Assembly (NCBI GenBank): GCA_020746105.1
Contig: CM036619.1
Location: 12,252,238 to 12,316,237, forward strand
Direction: 5' to 3'
From: Trogon surrucura
Lineage: Eukaryota > Chordata > Aves > Trogoniformes > Trogonidae
DNA length: 64,000 nt
This document shows positions 23,721 through 37,321 of this stretch, piece after piece; position 1 is the first letter of the stretch, and every line of letters begins with the position of its first letter. Below the pieces are notes generated by a model. That model ran no database searches. It saw nothing but the letters and a program-made list of their open reading frames with translations, and had not been told where the DNA came from. The position numbers were made by a program, and so were the translations under genes.

Positions 23721-26344
23721 AAACATACTCCTTTCTGCAACAACTCCATCAGGCTGTTTTTACAAACATTCTCTCTTTATCACAGAAATAACGCATAAAC
23801 ACAGGACCACACTCACAAGTATAGCCCAATATCACTAAGACCTGCCCTCATCATGAAGGAAAGCATTATGGCCAGATATCATACAGAGGACCCAGCTGTG
23901 TATACTTAAAAAAAAAATCAATTAAGTGTTTCTAAATTGCTGATACACAAAGGGTAAAAGAAATTATATGGATGTTCATTACAGACATCCATCCATAGCA
24001 AAGACAATGTCAATAAACTTTCCTCTCCACAGGGACTATTTTACACACTGATACAGTTACATCAGACTCTTTTCATCTTTCCTTTGACTGATGGAAGATT
24101 TGAGTACAGAAATTCACAGTATTTTCAATCACACCCTCAGAGTGAGAGGTGAAGAGAAGGGCACGGGCAATGTTAGTTCAAACACTGGTTCTCTCAACTC
24201 AACTTCCAGAATTAAAGGACTTTACATACATGAGCAGAAGAAGAACAGGAACTGTAATTCATACTGTTACGTAAGCAAAAAGGACAGATGTTTGAGAAGC
24301 TGCATTACATGAACGTAAATGCACACAAATAAGTTTTGGCCCTGCCACTGCGGAGCTACAAAAATGTGCAGGTACACATCTGTACTAACCTCAAGAGAAC
24401 AATTATACAAAACTTTCCCTTGGCTGCGTTAACCACAGTTGCACAGCGTGCTGCCATATAGCTAACAAAGTAAGAGCTCGCATGCTATTTGCTAAAGGCA
24501 ACACAAACAATTCCACCAGTTATGAAAAAAGTTTTTCACACCAACTATATTCTCAATAGCAGTACATTGCATTGTGAGGATAGCCCAGCAATGCAACTTG
24601 TATGGCATCTGCTCAGGCAACCATCTAACACAGAAACCTAACAAGTCAGATGAGAGAGATGCTCAAACAATGCCCTTTCCTGTAGTTTAACTTCTTTCAT
24701 ATTTACAATTTAAATTCAGTTTCTGTTCACCTCGAGATGATTGCTTTCATTAAAAGGATTAGTAGAGACACCATTCCTGACCATGCTCCATCCTGTACCA
24801 TCACATATGCTATTACTGAAATGTCAGGCAGACCTTCTGGAAGGTCACCACGTCACAGGCGAATAAGGCGGCATGTCCATCTTCACAGAGTGTGTAAGTA
24901 TGTTAGCTGTACACAAGCAATTCCTTCTTGCTGCTGCATCCCTCATTTCATAAAGAGGGCTGAGAATGGTCTAACCCAACAACATAAATGAAAACAAATG
25001 AAAGAAAATGTGACATCAGTCCTAGTTCCCCACTGTGGGACAGAATTGCAACATCTTATACACTGCATCAGCACAACAGCCCTACAGGTACATTACAGTT
25101 TTCTTTAGTTCTCACCACCCATTCCTACTCTACAGACTCATGATGGATGCAATGATGATGAGATCAGCATAACAAAACATATGAGTACAAAACAAACATA
25201 GGATATGGCTAAGGGACAGGGCAAAATTATCAGTAATCAGGGCAACAAGCTGGGGTCACACTTCTTTTTGGTCTGAGCTGCCTGTCAGACAAATGCCTAC
25301 TAGCAAACCTGAAGCCATTGGCACATTCAGTTTGTCAGTAAAAGTTACTTCACATGGAAACCATGAAAGACATGTTAAGCAAACAACTGTTCGTTTAGTA
25401 GCACTGTCAGCCAAACCCAGCATGCAAAGTAACACCTTGTAGTCATTAGTCAATCCATTGAGAGTTACATTGATTTTGAAATGGGGTGGAGGCATACACA
25501 CCCTAACAAGCATCCTGGAGATGACATGTAACTATGAACTGGGAGTGTTTGGGACATACGGTGAAAAAAGGTATCAGTCACAACAGCTTGTTTACAGCAA
25601 CAGAAAAAGCAAAAGCATCTGCTGTGACAGTCCCATAGGAGCAAAGAACCGCATGGGTATTTACGTGGGACTCGGCACTAAGAGTGTGCACAGGCATGTT
25701 ATACTTGATAATTAATGATACTCTATACATGATCTACCAGCAGTGCTGATAGGAAAACATATTTAGAAACACTAAAAAATAATTGTTTGGGAAAACATAG
25801 CTGTGGTTTACCTATCAAGAGATACATTTACTCATGGCAACACACTACACAACCTGGTCACAGCTGAAATGTGCAAAGACATTACTGCTTTTGACTGGCA
25901 ATGCTTATGAAATAAGCCAGCTCATGGCAGGTCTTTAACATCTGACAATATCTATCTGTAAGGCTGAGCCTTCCTTTTGTAGATTTTTTCCACCGGTAGT
26001 TTGTCTATTCCATGCATAAACTGTTAGACTACACCTTCAAAAACGAGGCTTTCTTAAAGGCCAGCTTGCACAGCCTAAGATAATAGTAAATTCAAGCTAT
26101 TCTAAGGGACAGTTTGAGGAATTTTTATTTCATCAATTATGATAACCACTAAATGGGAAATAAAGTATTCTGTTCCAGATCAGTCTTAGAACCAGTGAGG
26201 TAAAAGGTACCATAGGCTAAAATTGGAGCAGCCTGTGGTAGTAGTCTACATGCAGTAAGAGATCAATGTCTAAAAAGGCACTAATTAGCATAACTCTGCA
26301 TGCAGCATTGCAGCATTTAGTAATTTTTCCTTCCCAGTATTAAG
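23721..26344. other. Intronic DNA, nothing recognised
   Basis: AT-rich sequence. The open frames are short and featureless. No repeat or RNA gene is seen. Confidence 0.4.
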
Positions 26345-26550
26345 TCCCTAAACACTTTAAAAACATTAAAGAATTTAGCCTCAAACACCCATTGTGACAT
26401 ATGTACCATCAACTGTATTTTACAAATGGGGAGACTGTGGCATGAAGAGATGAATAACTTGACCTTAGGTTGCACAAGAAGACTGTGGCAGAATCAAGAA
26501 TAAATAAACCCCGGATCTGTGCTTTGAGCACAAAACCATCCTTTTGCCTT
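26345..26550 (+). repeat. Fossil MIR-like SINE
   Basis: The order of motifs follows the 3' half of MIR: AACACTTTAAAAACATTAA, GCCTCAAACACCCATTGTGA, TTTTACAAATGGGGAGACTG, GGCATGAAGAGATGAATAAC, TTGACCTTAGGTTGCAC, CTGTGGCAGAATCAAG, and an ending like GCTTTGAGCACAAAACCATC. MIR elements are ancient amniote SINEs, and this copy is highly diverged. Assigned from memory of the consensus. Confidence 0.7.
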
Positions 26551-29500
26551 CTCCTTTAGCTAAGAGAAACTTCAAATTAACGTGCATTCGGTTCACTCTC
26601 TACAAAGAGGCCCGAAACAAGCTTGTGGCTGCTTGGCAAACTTTGCGATAGAAGAGCGGCATTCTGCGTACCACAAAAATGCCCCGCTGGACTTTGCATT
26701 GCAGTGGTTCAGCATGTGACTCTCCACCGTTAGTTTTTAGCCTTTTCTTTCTTCTCTCTCTAGCACAGAAGTCCTTTAGCTGCATATTTTTAATCCTGTC
26801 GCTGCACCTAGGTACCCTTTCTCAGGGTATGTCCCTTGGTTTTTGGGAGAGTGGCAGTGTCACCCCATTTATTTCTCTAAAATTACTTGCACTACCTGAA
26901 CCGCACTGAGGTTTCCCCAAACCAGTGATGCAATCTGCAACAGAACTATCTTTCCAAAGAATTCAGAATTCTGACCTTACTCTTTCAAACCACACATTAC
27001 TTATTCCCTCTAATTTAATCCCTACAAAATACGGACTTCCAAATTTTAATTTATGGATATTATTGACATTTGGTATTGGCGAGGTGAAGAAACATTCCTG
27101 CTTGCTAACGACCTTTTTAATGACCAAGTCAGCTGACATGGCAGAATTTCTTCATTTTCCAGATTCTTTGTTGTTTCATTTATGAAAGGGAGGGTGATTA
27201 GTCACTCAGTGCTACGGAGCTCAGAAGTATGTAGTTACCCAGGTATTTGTATCCTTCTGGGACAACCCGGAAAAGTATATGCTGGTGTCTCCAGCTAACC
27301 GTAAACTCCTGGTAATTTAGGCTGTATTTACACTGCAGCCATGTGCCTGTGTGTGTGCTTATGGAACACTGATAGCAGCTGCATCTTTTCAAGAAAAACT
27401 TTGTATCTTATAGCTCCTGTTGGGACAGAATTTCTTATCTCTGTGAATTCAATGCTGTAGAGGAAACCAGCCACAATCTTTCAGACAGACAACTTCAGGT
27501 AGTTCAGGACTTGGGGTGATGAGTGTAAGCCATCCTACAAAGACTGAGTTTTCAGAACCTAAGTATCTTACACTTTCTGAATGGATATCACTTTCGAATG
27601 TCCGACCCAGACATGGAGAGACATTCAGAGAACAAATGCCATGAATTGGCTGGATATAGCAATAAGTATGGACATTGTCAAAACAGCTTCTCTGAGCATC
27701 TCCATCAGATATAAATAACTATTCTTCCTTTATTTACATCTGCTACGCAATACAATCAGCCAAAAATGCATGTCACACTTCTTTCTTGCTTAATGATTCC
27801 TACGTCCTATTATTTCACCCTTACCTCACTAAATAATTTATTATTACAAATACGCAGCCTTTCAACAGGCACATTTATTTTACCTGTAGGCAAGTCAAAG
27901 TTTGCTGTGATTATTTATTCTAACCATTATTTTTTCACTGAGAGGGAAAATAACATGGGAGCTAAGTAAATTTGTGGGTTGAGTCACCCATACACTTTGT
28001 GAATCATGTGAGAACCAACTCTAAGTGAGTCACCACTGTAACTGAATCAGGCTGCAAAATTTCAGCTCAACCTAAACAGCCATTTATTATTCTTCAATGG
28101 CTGGATTCAAACCCTTAGCAAATATCAGATCATTTGCTGATGCACAAATAAAAACACAGCTCTTGGAAACATCTGCGAGGGCAGTCAAAAAGGGTATCAT
28201 CATTCAGCAGCAGGAGCTGCACTAGTTTGAAGACAGCTCTGCTGCAGTCAGAAGTGCCTAAGGGCCCACATCTGATTCAGGAGATTCAACACCCCTGTAC
28301 ATCGTGGCTGCAGGGCTGGCACTCCGGTTGAGCAACACCTTTGCAGACAGTTGTGAAATGCCAAGAGAGGCAAATTTAGAAGGGCTGACCCATTCTTATG
28401 ACACATACTGCCTATTAAACCGGGCCAGCACAACACAAAATGACTGTCAGCACGTTTCAAACATCCCTAAAACTCCGCCAGAGTAACAGTCTGAAGGTGA
28501 GGCAGGGCTTGCCACGGTTCAGGGCTTGCCTGCGTGTCAATACGCTGGTGGTAGCTCTGGGATTGCCAGCACGTTCCACAGCTGCTTTGCCCTGCTTTGA
28601 ACACAGCTGGAGATGCTTAACCTTTATAAAGAGAGTAAGCAGAGACGGGCACACGGCTGCTGCCATGTTTACCAGAGTATATCCAAACAAACTCCTCACA
28701 AATCGTGGCATATAAGAGTCATTTTGGTAAGGTGAGAAAGGGACTCTGGCCCACCTTGTTTGCTTTCTTTCTCTTGTTTAGAAAGGAACCATATATAGAG
28801 TGGGATTAAAGTAAATGAGCACCACGGTGAAGAAACAAAACTGCCCTGGGTGCAAACGCAGTTTACAGCCTGAACTGCATTTCTTGGGGTTCCAATCTGT
28901 TAGAACTTTCACCTCAGGCAAAATGCTTTACTCTGTACATGTTTTAACAGAAAAAAAAAAGCACTCTTTGTGTTTTCCTGTCATCCTCTAAGGTAGAGAC
29001 AAGACTGTGAATACCTTTCTTTCTTTCCCCCTTGTGCTGCCGTACAAAGTGAAAAGGGGTAAAAAGAAGCAATGAAAGGGGATCTTATTGAAATACCAGT
29101 ATTGAAACTACTTGCTAGCAATAGCGTAAAACTGGCTCATAAAGGCAGCAATAAAAGTGAGCATTAGAGGTGAGGTTTTCCCAAGGTACCAAAGTGAAGA
29201 AAGTTAATGGATGCTTAGGCACCTTAATCCCTTCAGCATTTCTGAAAGCCCAACTGCCTGTGGTTTGCCATGAGGGATGACTGAATTTTCCTAATGATTT
29301 CAACCAAACAGAAGTCTGTCTTCATCTTTCTCTGTAGTTTTTTCAATATATGGGGTTTTTCACTACACTAATACAACAAAGCAAAACATTCTACAGCATT
29401 TAGGAGACATTTATGAAAACACCAAAAAAATATGGTTGAGGACAAAGTGGAGGAGCAAGTACATAAATTTGCTAATCCCTTCTCTATGTACTTTAAAGTT

Positions 29501-31710
29501 CTGCCACAAACATGGTTATATGTAAGCTAATTTTGGTGCACTAGAGATACACAGCATCATGTTTTAAGTAGTTTTGCCTGAATACAGATTAAGGCCTATA
29601 ACAGTAAAATAATTATTCTTACAAAAACATTGCTTTATTCTAACAGCATGTTAGAAACTGTGAGACAGATGGTGCATCTGTTTTAGCAAGGTTGATTCAG
29701 CAAATGCATCAGGCTGTTGAACCAGTTTACCAAGCCACTGATTAATTCACATATTTAGAAAATATATTAACATGGATATTAGAGCATTTTTTTCTTTTAT
29801 CCCACTCAAACTGATGGGAATTTCAGTGGGAGCAGAAAAAGGCCCTAAGGCGATTTCAGATTAACAACCTGTTTACTCTTGTACAGCTCTTTTTGGCTGA
29901 CAAACATCACTAAACCCCATGTTTTCCATAGTGTGGAAACAAAGGGCTAAATCCTAAAGAAAGTACAATTCTGTGCTATCTTTACCAGCTTGTATAAAAC
30001 ACTCTTGATTTCTGCCAGCTGTGAAGCTGATCCCTGTTTAAATACAAAGTGTGACTTATCTTTTGGAGACCTGCATACAGCATGTACTGTTAAAATCAGC
30101 TGATTTTCCAGAGGGATGTTTTCCTTACTCCTTGGGTATACCTCCAGTGAAAGTCAAGCAGACTTTTACAGTTTATTCTCCTCTCATTTTTTTTCATCCA
30201 TCTGACGAAATTCTTGTCCTCAAAAAGTTCTTCAGCACTGACAGCGTTTCTTCTTCATACTCTCCAAAACAGCAATGTGAGTCATATTGCCATTTTTCAT
30301 TAAGACTAAATGTAACCTTTACGCTTTTGGGAAACAGCAGTAAGATTTAAGTACAGACTCATGCTTTATTTGAATTTACTTCAGTTAAAAAACATATACT
30401 CTGGCTGACACAACCTAGACTCACTGGATTAGTATATCTATATTAACATACAGATGAAGATGGCAACACTTCCATCAGGGTCAGCTCCACCTTTAACACC
30501 AAACAATGATTTCAGTGATGGTGCAGAGCAGCACTAAGCAGAAAAAGAAAAAAAAAAAAAGTGAAACTGCAGTATGCTGCCACAAAATTTCCTTATGAAC
30601 TGGAAGTATCTATCTTACACTGCAGTGGCTACAAAACACCTCACCTTTATGACAGTGCCAGTCTGTGCCCTGTGGCAGAACTGCCTTTTATTTTGCACTC
30701 CACTGTGACTGTCTTAGAGACAAGTCTCTTCCTTGAGCCTTTCCACATATCACACTCTTCAATCATTATTAGTGATGTTTTCTTATCCAGCTTCCTACTG
30801 GGGTAGCCCTCAATAGTTATTAGCCACTAAATCCTAGGTCTTCCTTCCATTCTCAACCTTCTTGATTTACTAGTTCTGCTTGACAGTTTGCATCTCTTCC
30901 CTTGTCTTGGCAAACACCATGTTCTTTCCTAGCACATGCACAAGTGATTATTTTCTGTTGGGACAGGACACTGTGGAATGCTAACCCTCTTTGCTACATA
31001 GCTGTCCCAGAGTATCTCAATTCCTTAGTTTTTATAGGCTCCTTGCAGGCAGTAAATTATCTGAAAGAGAAGGATATTTTCAACTGTAATTAATTTTCTC
31101 CTCTTTGCTTACAGGTTCCATCTTCGTTAGTAATGCAGTTTTAGCAAAGCCTCAGAAAATTAGCATTCAAAGGGCCTTTGCTCTAGTATGTAGGATTAAG
31201 CTGCTTATACGTTCCTCTGTAGTCAACAATTTTTGCAAAGACAACATGTGCTGTGTAACAGTCTGGATCAATCTTGTCTACATTACCACCCTACACATCC
31301 TTCCCACTGACTTTCCAAAATCCTTGGAGTCTTTCCTGTTATTTGTCAGAGCATTATGAGGCTGGTTCTTGGCAGTAGATAGCTGATGCCAGACCCTGTC
31401 ACTCGACCTGTTTGATTTTTGAAATAAATGGATTCACACTTTCTCTCTCCTAGTCCTTCCATTGCGGAAAAGCTCCTCAGAAACATTTGGGAATCTATTT
31501 TTAAATCCTTCTTCAAAATCCTTGTTTAAAAACATCTTCCTTTATTATGATGCCCACAAACCCCTTCACAACTGGCTGTTCCTGTGTTGCAACAACTGTG
31601 TGTCCTGCAGGACTGAGCTCAACTTACCGATTCCAGAGCGTCCCTTTTTATACAGAGCCTCGCAAAAGCAGGTCCTGAGAAATATGACAAAACCTGAACA
31701 GCTTTTTTAT
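26551..31710. other. Intronic DNA, no gene recognised
   Basis: Mostly AT-rich. 28300-28720 is a little more GC-rich, with overlapping small frames on both strands and no domain. Around 29795-29850 (CTGATGGGAATTTCAGTGGG) there may be a remnant of an ancient amniote repeat. Otherwise nothing. Confidence 0.4.
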
Positions 31711-31864
31711 TATAGAATCATAGAATGGCCTAGGCTGGAAGGGACCTTAGAGATCATTGAATCCAACCTCCCTGTCATGGGCAGGGACGCCTCTCAACTA
31801 GATCAGGCAACACATGGGGACCCAACGGGGATCGAACCCGCAACCTTGGTGTTATCAGCACCAT
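31711..31864 (-). mobile_element. tRNA-Ile/CR1 composite, SINE-like
   Basis: On the minus strand the element begins with the anticodon arm of a tRNA: stem TGGTG, loop CTGATAA (anticodon GAT, bases 31856-31854), stem CACCA. Then come a variable region AGGTT and a T arm GCGGGTTCGATCCCCGT. This matches tRNA-Ile. The D arm and 5' end are missing, so the copy is 5'-truncated. From about 31810 it continues into a CR1 3' end (GCCTGATCTAGTTGAGAGG, CCCTGCCCATGACAGGG, AAGGTCCCTTCCAGCC) and finishes with ATTCTATGATTCTATA. A tRNA head with a CR1 tail is the design of TguSINE1-type SINEs, which use CR1 enzymes. The CR1 part here looks longer than I remember for TguSINE1. Confidence 0.8.
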
Positions 31865-34204
31865 TATATTAACTTCCACATCTTAGCTCAAAACCAGCTT
31901 GCTTCATACTCTCCACATTAAAGGAAAGCTGAAAAACTGCAAACAATAATATAACACAATACTAGTAAAGATAATACCTGTCAGGTGGATACCAGATGGA
32001 GTCTGATAGCTGACTGTAGAATAGAAAGTACCCAGGAAGAATTTTTAAAATTCAGAGACATTTGGTTTGCAACTCTCTTGCAATTTATATGCAATTTTTT
32101 TTTAAAATCTAAACATAAATTATAAATCCAGGTTTAAAATTACAATTAAAGTTGAAATCATATTCCAACTCTCCAGCCTGTATAGACTCTACCATTACAA
32201 ATAAGCCCTCGATTTTCACATGTTGTTGGAAGTAATTAAAATCCAACTTTAATTTAAAACAGTTTTCTATATAGTTCATAGTTAAAATAACAATTTCTGT
32301 AAATGAGACCGGCATGTGACAGCAGTATTAGTTTACTCATGTCTGCAAAATGTGACAGCAGGGTGAGAACAAACAGGAAAAAAATGAGAGTCCTTAACTG
32401 CAGTTATAAGGCTGAAGGAGAGCCTGTGCGCGTGGCAATGGGAAAAAAAGGAGCACGAAATAGAATTGCTAGATGGAGTACTCTTCACGTAGACTGTTGA
32501 AATGCTCTTTGTAAAAGCAAAATAAATTAGAAAGCTTAGCCTCAAATTTAAATAAGCTTTTCTTAATAATGCCCCAGCTGACAAGAAAAGATTATGGAAT
32601 AGAAGTCTTGTTTGTCTCCATAAGAACTTACTCACACAGGAAGTCAAACCAGTATGAGTTTGGCCGCAATATTGAAAAAACTTAAGTCGTTTTCTGACAT
32701 CAATGCTTGCTGAAAATCCCAGAAATATTATGCTGTCCATGACCAGAAAATGTCACACTAAAAAGGATAAAATAAAAGTTGTTTTCTTCTAAACTTAACA
32801 CTCTATGCAGGCAAGCATCAATAGATACATATTTTCCTTGTTCCTCAGTTTCGGCAATGCTATAAAATCTGTCTCCCCAAATTCTTTCCGGCTGTTAGCA
32901 TAAACCCTATGCCAGCCAACTCTTGATCACACCTCCCCTGCCACTCAAAGTTCTCCCTACATGTTCCTGAATTTACAGTCCTAACTCTTATATTTAGTAC
33001 CGGTTTTAAACTAGTCCTTCCTCTTTCTCATATTACTTTGCTTTTTCTTTTTTAGCTTCTTTTGAAGCTCATCTCGTCACCATTCATCACAATTTTTCAG
33101 TACCACACTCCTCATAACTATCAAGCTCGCTTTTCCTTCATTGCTTTGACTCATTCATTGTATATCACATGCTTAAACTGATTCCTCTTTTATTACTAGC
33201 CCTAATTATTGGATGCCTCCATTCTTCCTTTTCTGTATTACATTTTCACCAAACACCAGCTTCCGAGTCACTGGCAAAGGATTTAGGGAGCAGACAGAGT
33301 TAGGGACTGCCTTCCCATCACACCCGGGTCAGCAGTCTCCCAGGAATGGTACGTTACGCTGATCTCTTCACGGGGCAGTATGTGCTCTCCCAAGTGCACC
33401 CACTGCTACCTACAGATACTTTGTCTTGAAAATGTCACTGTTGTGCACTTTCTGCAACTGCCGGTGACCTCCTTAAGTCACCTCTTTATAAGGTGAAAAT
33501 ACACCGGCCAAAGTGGAACAGTATAAGTCACTGTAAGCAACTAAACCTTGTAACTGCATCTCATGTTTCAACAGGGATCTTCTCTACAAGCACGTCACAG
33601 CAAAATATTTAAATTTGGCTTGACAATACTCTGTAGTTATTCACAACCAAATGAAATTTCAGCTACTTCTCAGCCAATCACTTGCTGTTTTGGCCAGTTC
33701 CTGTAGATAACTATTATCAATCCTCACCCTGATTGCTCCCCTTTGTTTTTGTCTTCTGACGTGCAATATACAGTCACACGATAATATGTCTTGCTTCCCG
33801 AGTTTATCTCCTCCATCAACCTCACCAGCACTGTCCAAGGAACTGTCTCTTCTCCAAGGAACTTAAGTTTCGACAGCAGGCACAGCTCATATCTACAAAA
33901 TATAGGGCAGTTGATATCTGCCCTTGTTTCTCAAGTTCATGACAGATTCCTGTAATGAGCAATGAGGAATCTCATCTTGTTATATAAAATACTACATGCA
34001 AAAGAACCCATGAACAGGACAAACAACTCCCTGAGGAAGTTATGGATTACAATCAGTAAACAGATGGATCATTAACTGGCCAACCGTTTCATTGTTCATA
34101 TGACAGACAGAATGAGACATGCCTACTGCAAAGTTGGGCAACAAAACTGAAAAAAAAAAAGAACACCCAAGTCACTGGCAAGAGAAAAAAAACCTCTTTT
34201 GCAG
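31865..34204. other. Intronic DNA, nothing recognised
   Basis: No gene or repeat is identified. 33280-33560 is moderately GC-richer with TTTATAAGG near 33485, but I cannot assign it to an LTR or a promoter. Confidence 0.4.
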
Positions 34205-34460
34205 AGTCGCTAACTCAGAATGGAATAATTAAAACTCCCACTTCAGAAGCTGCCGCTTTGAAGTGGAACTGCAGATCTCCATTTGCATATTAGGAACGCT
34301 TGTCTCGATTTCCATGCTCCATCTGGGCAAGAGATTGCAGATGAGGATGACAAGGCTCTGAATTAGGGTAAATCAAATGGATGCGGACTCATGAAATCCA
34401 GTGGAGATAATTATGAGTCTCTCAAGATGATGCAATTAGTATATTAGCATGATTTCCTCC
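34205..34460. promoter_or_regulatory. Candidate conserved regulatory element
   Basis: A non-repetitive block of even composition with several developmental factor motifs. TAATTA homeodomain cores lie at 34226-34231 and 34408-34413, a perfect octamer ATTTGCAT at 34281-34288, and CAATTAG near 34433. Open-frame content is poor. Such clustering is typical of deeply conserved enhancers in large vertebrate introns. Conservation itself was not tested. Confidence 0.3.
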
Positions 34461-37321
34461 TTTAGCAGTAAATACATTTTAACAAAATCCAATGTCTTTA
34501 TGTCTGGTATTTAATATGTCAGTTCTGCTAAAAGTCCTTTGCATGTTCCTATTTGGTCTGCTGGCACCATTGTAAGTCCCCACTTTGTGGCAGACAACTA
34601 AATGCAAAAAAAGGCTAAATTAGAGCAAAGGTGCAAATTATAGCACTTAAACTTTACAGATCCTGCTATGTAACACGATCCCCTCACTAAATTAGACAGT
34701 CAGTCAGACTTTTTGTAAAATGGATGGAGAAAGCCAACATCAAAAATCAGGAATCACAAAAGCCAGCTATCGAAGCAGATTGTCTAAGAGACAGGGAGTG
34801 CTACTCCTCTAATGGCAACGGGTGCTTCCACCACAAATCCTTTCCTTGAGTCAGTTGCTTAAGCCAGGCAAATCCTTCCTCATAAACAATGATGAGAGAA
34901 ATCCACATACTATCAGATTTAATATCTCAGTGGTTAAAACAGTCATCGGTAAGGTGAGTGACCCATTTTCAAATCTCTGCTCATCCCATATTAGTTGTCC
35001 TAGCCCACAGGCTATTGGGTATTCAGGAGTAAGGCATCTTGATCTCTCCTGTTTGAAGTTGTTCCACTTTGTATAACTAATTAAAAGATAATTGGAGTAA
35101 ATACTTGAACCTGACTCTCCCACATCCCAGGTTATTGCCTAACCATCTTGCTGTGGCTTCAGTCTCTCATTTTGTTTCTGCAAGGTTCTTAAATCATGTA
35201 GGCACTTTTGAAAATCCTATTCTCTGTATTTTACATATAAATATCCACAAAGCAGAAAGTCACATTCATTTTAGGATTACCACTACAGTATCTCCTATTC
35301 TTCTAATATGTAGTACTAGCTCTCTTGCTCAATGGTGGAATCTAGCTGCTTTGTTGGTTGGTTGGTTGGTTGGTTTGTTGGTGAAGGGTTCTTTTTCAAA
35401 CCCTCTGTCACAATAGAATCCATTTCTGCAAGTACAAGACCAGCTTTCTCCGTGGTTCTTAGTTTTGATTCTTCACTTGGAGAATGTAACAGTAAGCCTC
35501 AAATTGTATTCATAGATAGCAGAATAAAAGGATATTGGTCTTTCGCAACGATTGATGATTGTTCCTTGGATTCTATAAATACAGTATAGGCTTCAGAAAG
35601 CACACGATAGGACGAACAGCTCTCTGCCCTAAAGCACTTGCAAAGTAAACGATGGCCCTGGCACACAAGCAGAGATGCGATATAAACCACACATCAGGAG
35701 AAACACAGATTACAAATCCAGGATAACGAAGCACAAGTGAAAGCTTGTAAGGTATTTCAAAATAAGGGCAGCCTGGTATAACAGGCATTTGTTCAAGGAC
35801 TGTAAGGGCATCGGGAGCTGATAAAAGAAAGATAGCAGACTAGGGAAGAAGTAGTTCGAGAAGTAGTACACATGACAGAGTAATGCAACTGGTCTACACA
35901 AGCAGTAAGTGTTTACATTTATTTTACAGTTATCCCTGCACAAAACTTGCAGATCCTTTTATTTCATTTCAGTTTACATGTCCGATGCAAGTTTAACGAA
36001 ATAAAAGAAAATCCCACCCAAAAAAACCCCAAACAAACACCATAAGAAAAGCAAGAACCCAGCAAACACTGATATAACTGTTGTAGTTCTGTCACCAGCA
36101 AAACGTTCCCCATAAACAAAGCCCTAGTTTCAAAATGTGAAGCAACTGCAGTCTGACAAGAGATGAGAGAAGATTTTAGAAATGTTGGGTGAACAGTGGC
36201 TTAGAAAAAAATTAAGAGTCCAATAACAGTATTGTGAAATGTTAAATGCAACAACATTACACAGGAAGTAGGGGAAGATCTGATTCAAAAAAGCAAAATT
36301 TTGGCTGTGCAAAAACGCAGTGGCTCACTTAGGGTTTCCAGTAATGTTTTTGCAACACAGCATTCTGTTAGTCTCCAGCTTACAGTTCCTTCCCATAGCA
36401 GAGGCTTGTGGTGATATAATACAGGCACAAACCAACCCTCAGAACAAAAGGTTGAAGTCTTTTACAATATTTAATTTCTGTAGAGATTTAAACATTTAAA
36501 TATGTCATTACAAAACAAAATGACTCAGTATAGATGTAATTCAGCTGTACCAAAATGCATTAGTCATCCAATAAAACAGACACTGAGGATTTACTAAAAA
36601 TGCTTTACCGAAAAAAATAACTACATATATTTACTTTACTGAATGGTTGTTGTGGAAAGCGCACAAAACCAAATCCCGTATAAATCACCCTAATTGGCCT
36701 ATCCCAAAACTAGGACTGCTAGTCCTAGTCCTAAAGCAGCATGGCTAACTCACGGCCAGTTTCCAACCCTTGTTTTGAACCGCAGTGCAAGGGGAAGCAA
36801 GGTGTGATGTGATCACAGGGCAAGCAAACAGGGCAGGGAACTAACCAGCAGCATGAGGAGCTCCCTGCCAGGAGTCTCACAAGAGGCAGAAGTAACTTGC
36901 ATCAATTTCCTAATCATCTAGAGACGAGATAGGGCTCCTTCAGGAATGCCAACAACAAGGAGCCCTGCCACAAGTACGTAAAGTCGGAAGCAATGCAGAA
37001 ATCCCAGAGGTATCACCAACAGAAGCTGCTCCAAACTGGTGATAATGCAGCACAGGTCACCAGTGCAGCCTTTCTGGTACTTTGACAGCCTTCATGGAAG
37101 CGCCCTGGGTATGTTCTGCCACCCAGGGCTTGGACTGCTCAGGTGCTTAGTGCTCCTCCCCGAGGCAGGGAGCCAGTGAGGTGCCTTCTGATTGACTCAC
37201 TGCTATGTTCGGTGAGGAGCTGCCAAGAGGGGAGAGCGGGCTTCACTGCATCAAGGGTGCAGCACAGGAGACCAGTAGAAACTTTGAATAAATCACTCCA
37301 AGACACATTGCAGTAAGAATT
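34461..37321. other. Intronic DNA, little recognised
   Basis: Contains the TTGG microsatellite at 35354-35376 and a small perfect hairpin at 36710-36728 (arms CTAGGACT / AGTCCTAG, loop GCT). 36730-37320 is more GC-rich but unassigned. No recognisable protein in any frame. Confidence 0.4.
35354..35376 (+). repeat. TTGG microsatellite
   Basis: About five uninterrupted TTGG units followed by imperfect ones. Confidence 0.9.

Noticed and set aside
31810-31864. A functional tRNA-Ile gene
   Set aside because: The D arm and 5' acceptor strand are missing and the 3' side continues into CR1. It can only be a tRNA-derived piece.
33280-33560. Possible solo LTR or promoter with TTTATAAGG
   Set aside because: No TG...CA ends, no second copy in the window and no recognisable family.
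36710-36728. Small perfect hairpin as a microRNA precursor
   Set aside because: Eight-base arms with a three-base loop are far too short for a pre-miRNA.
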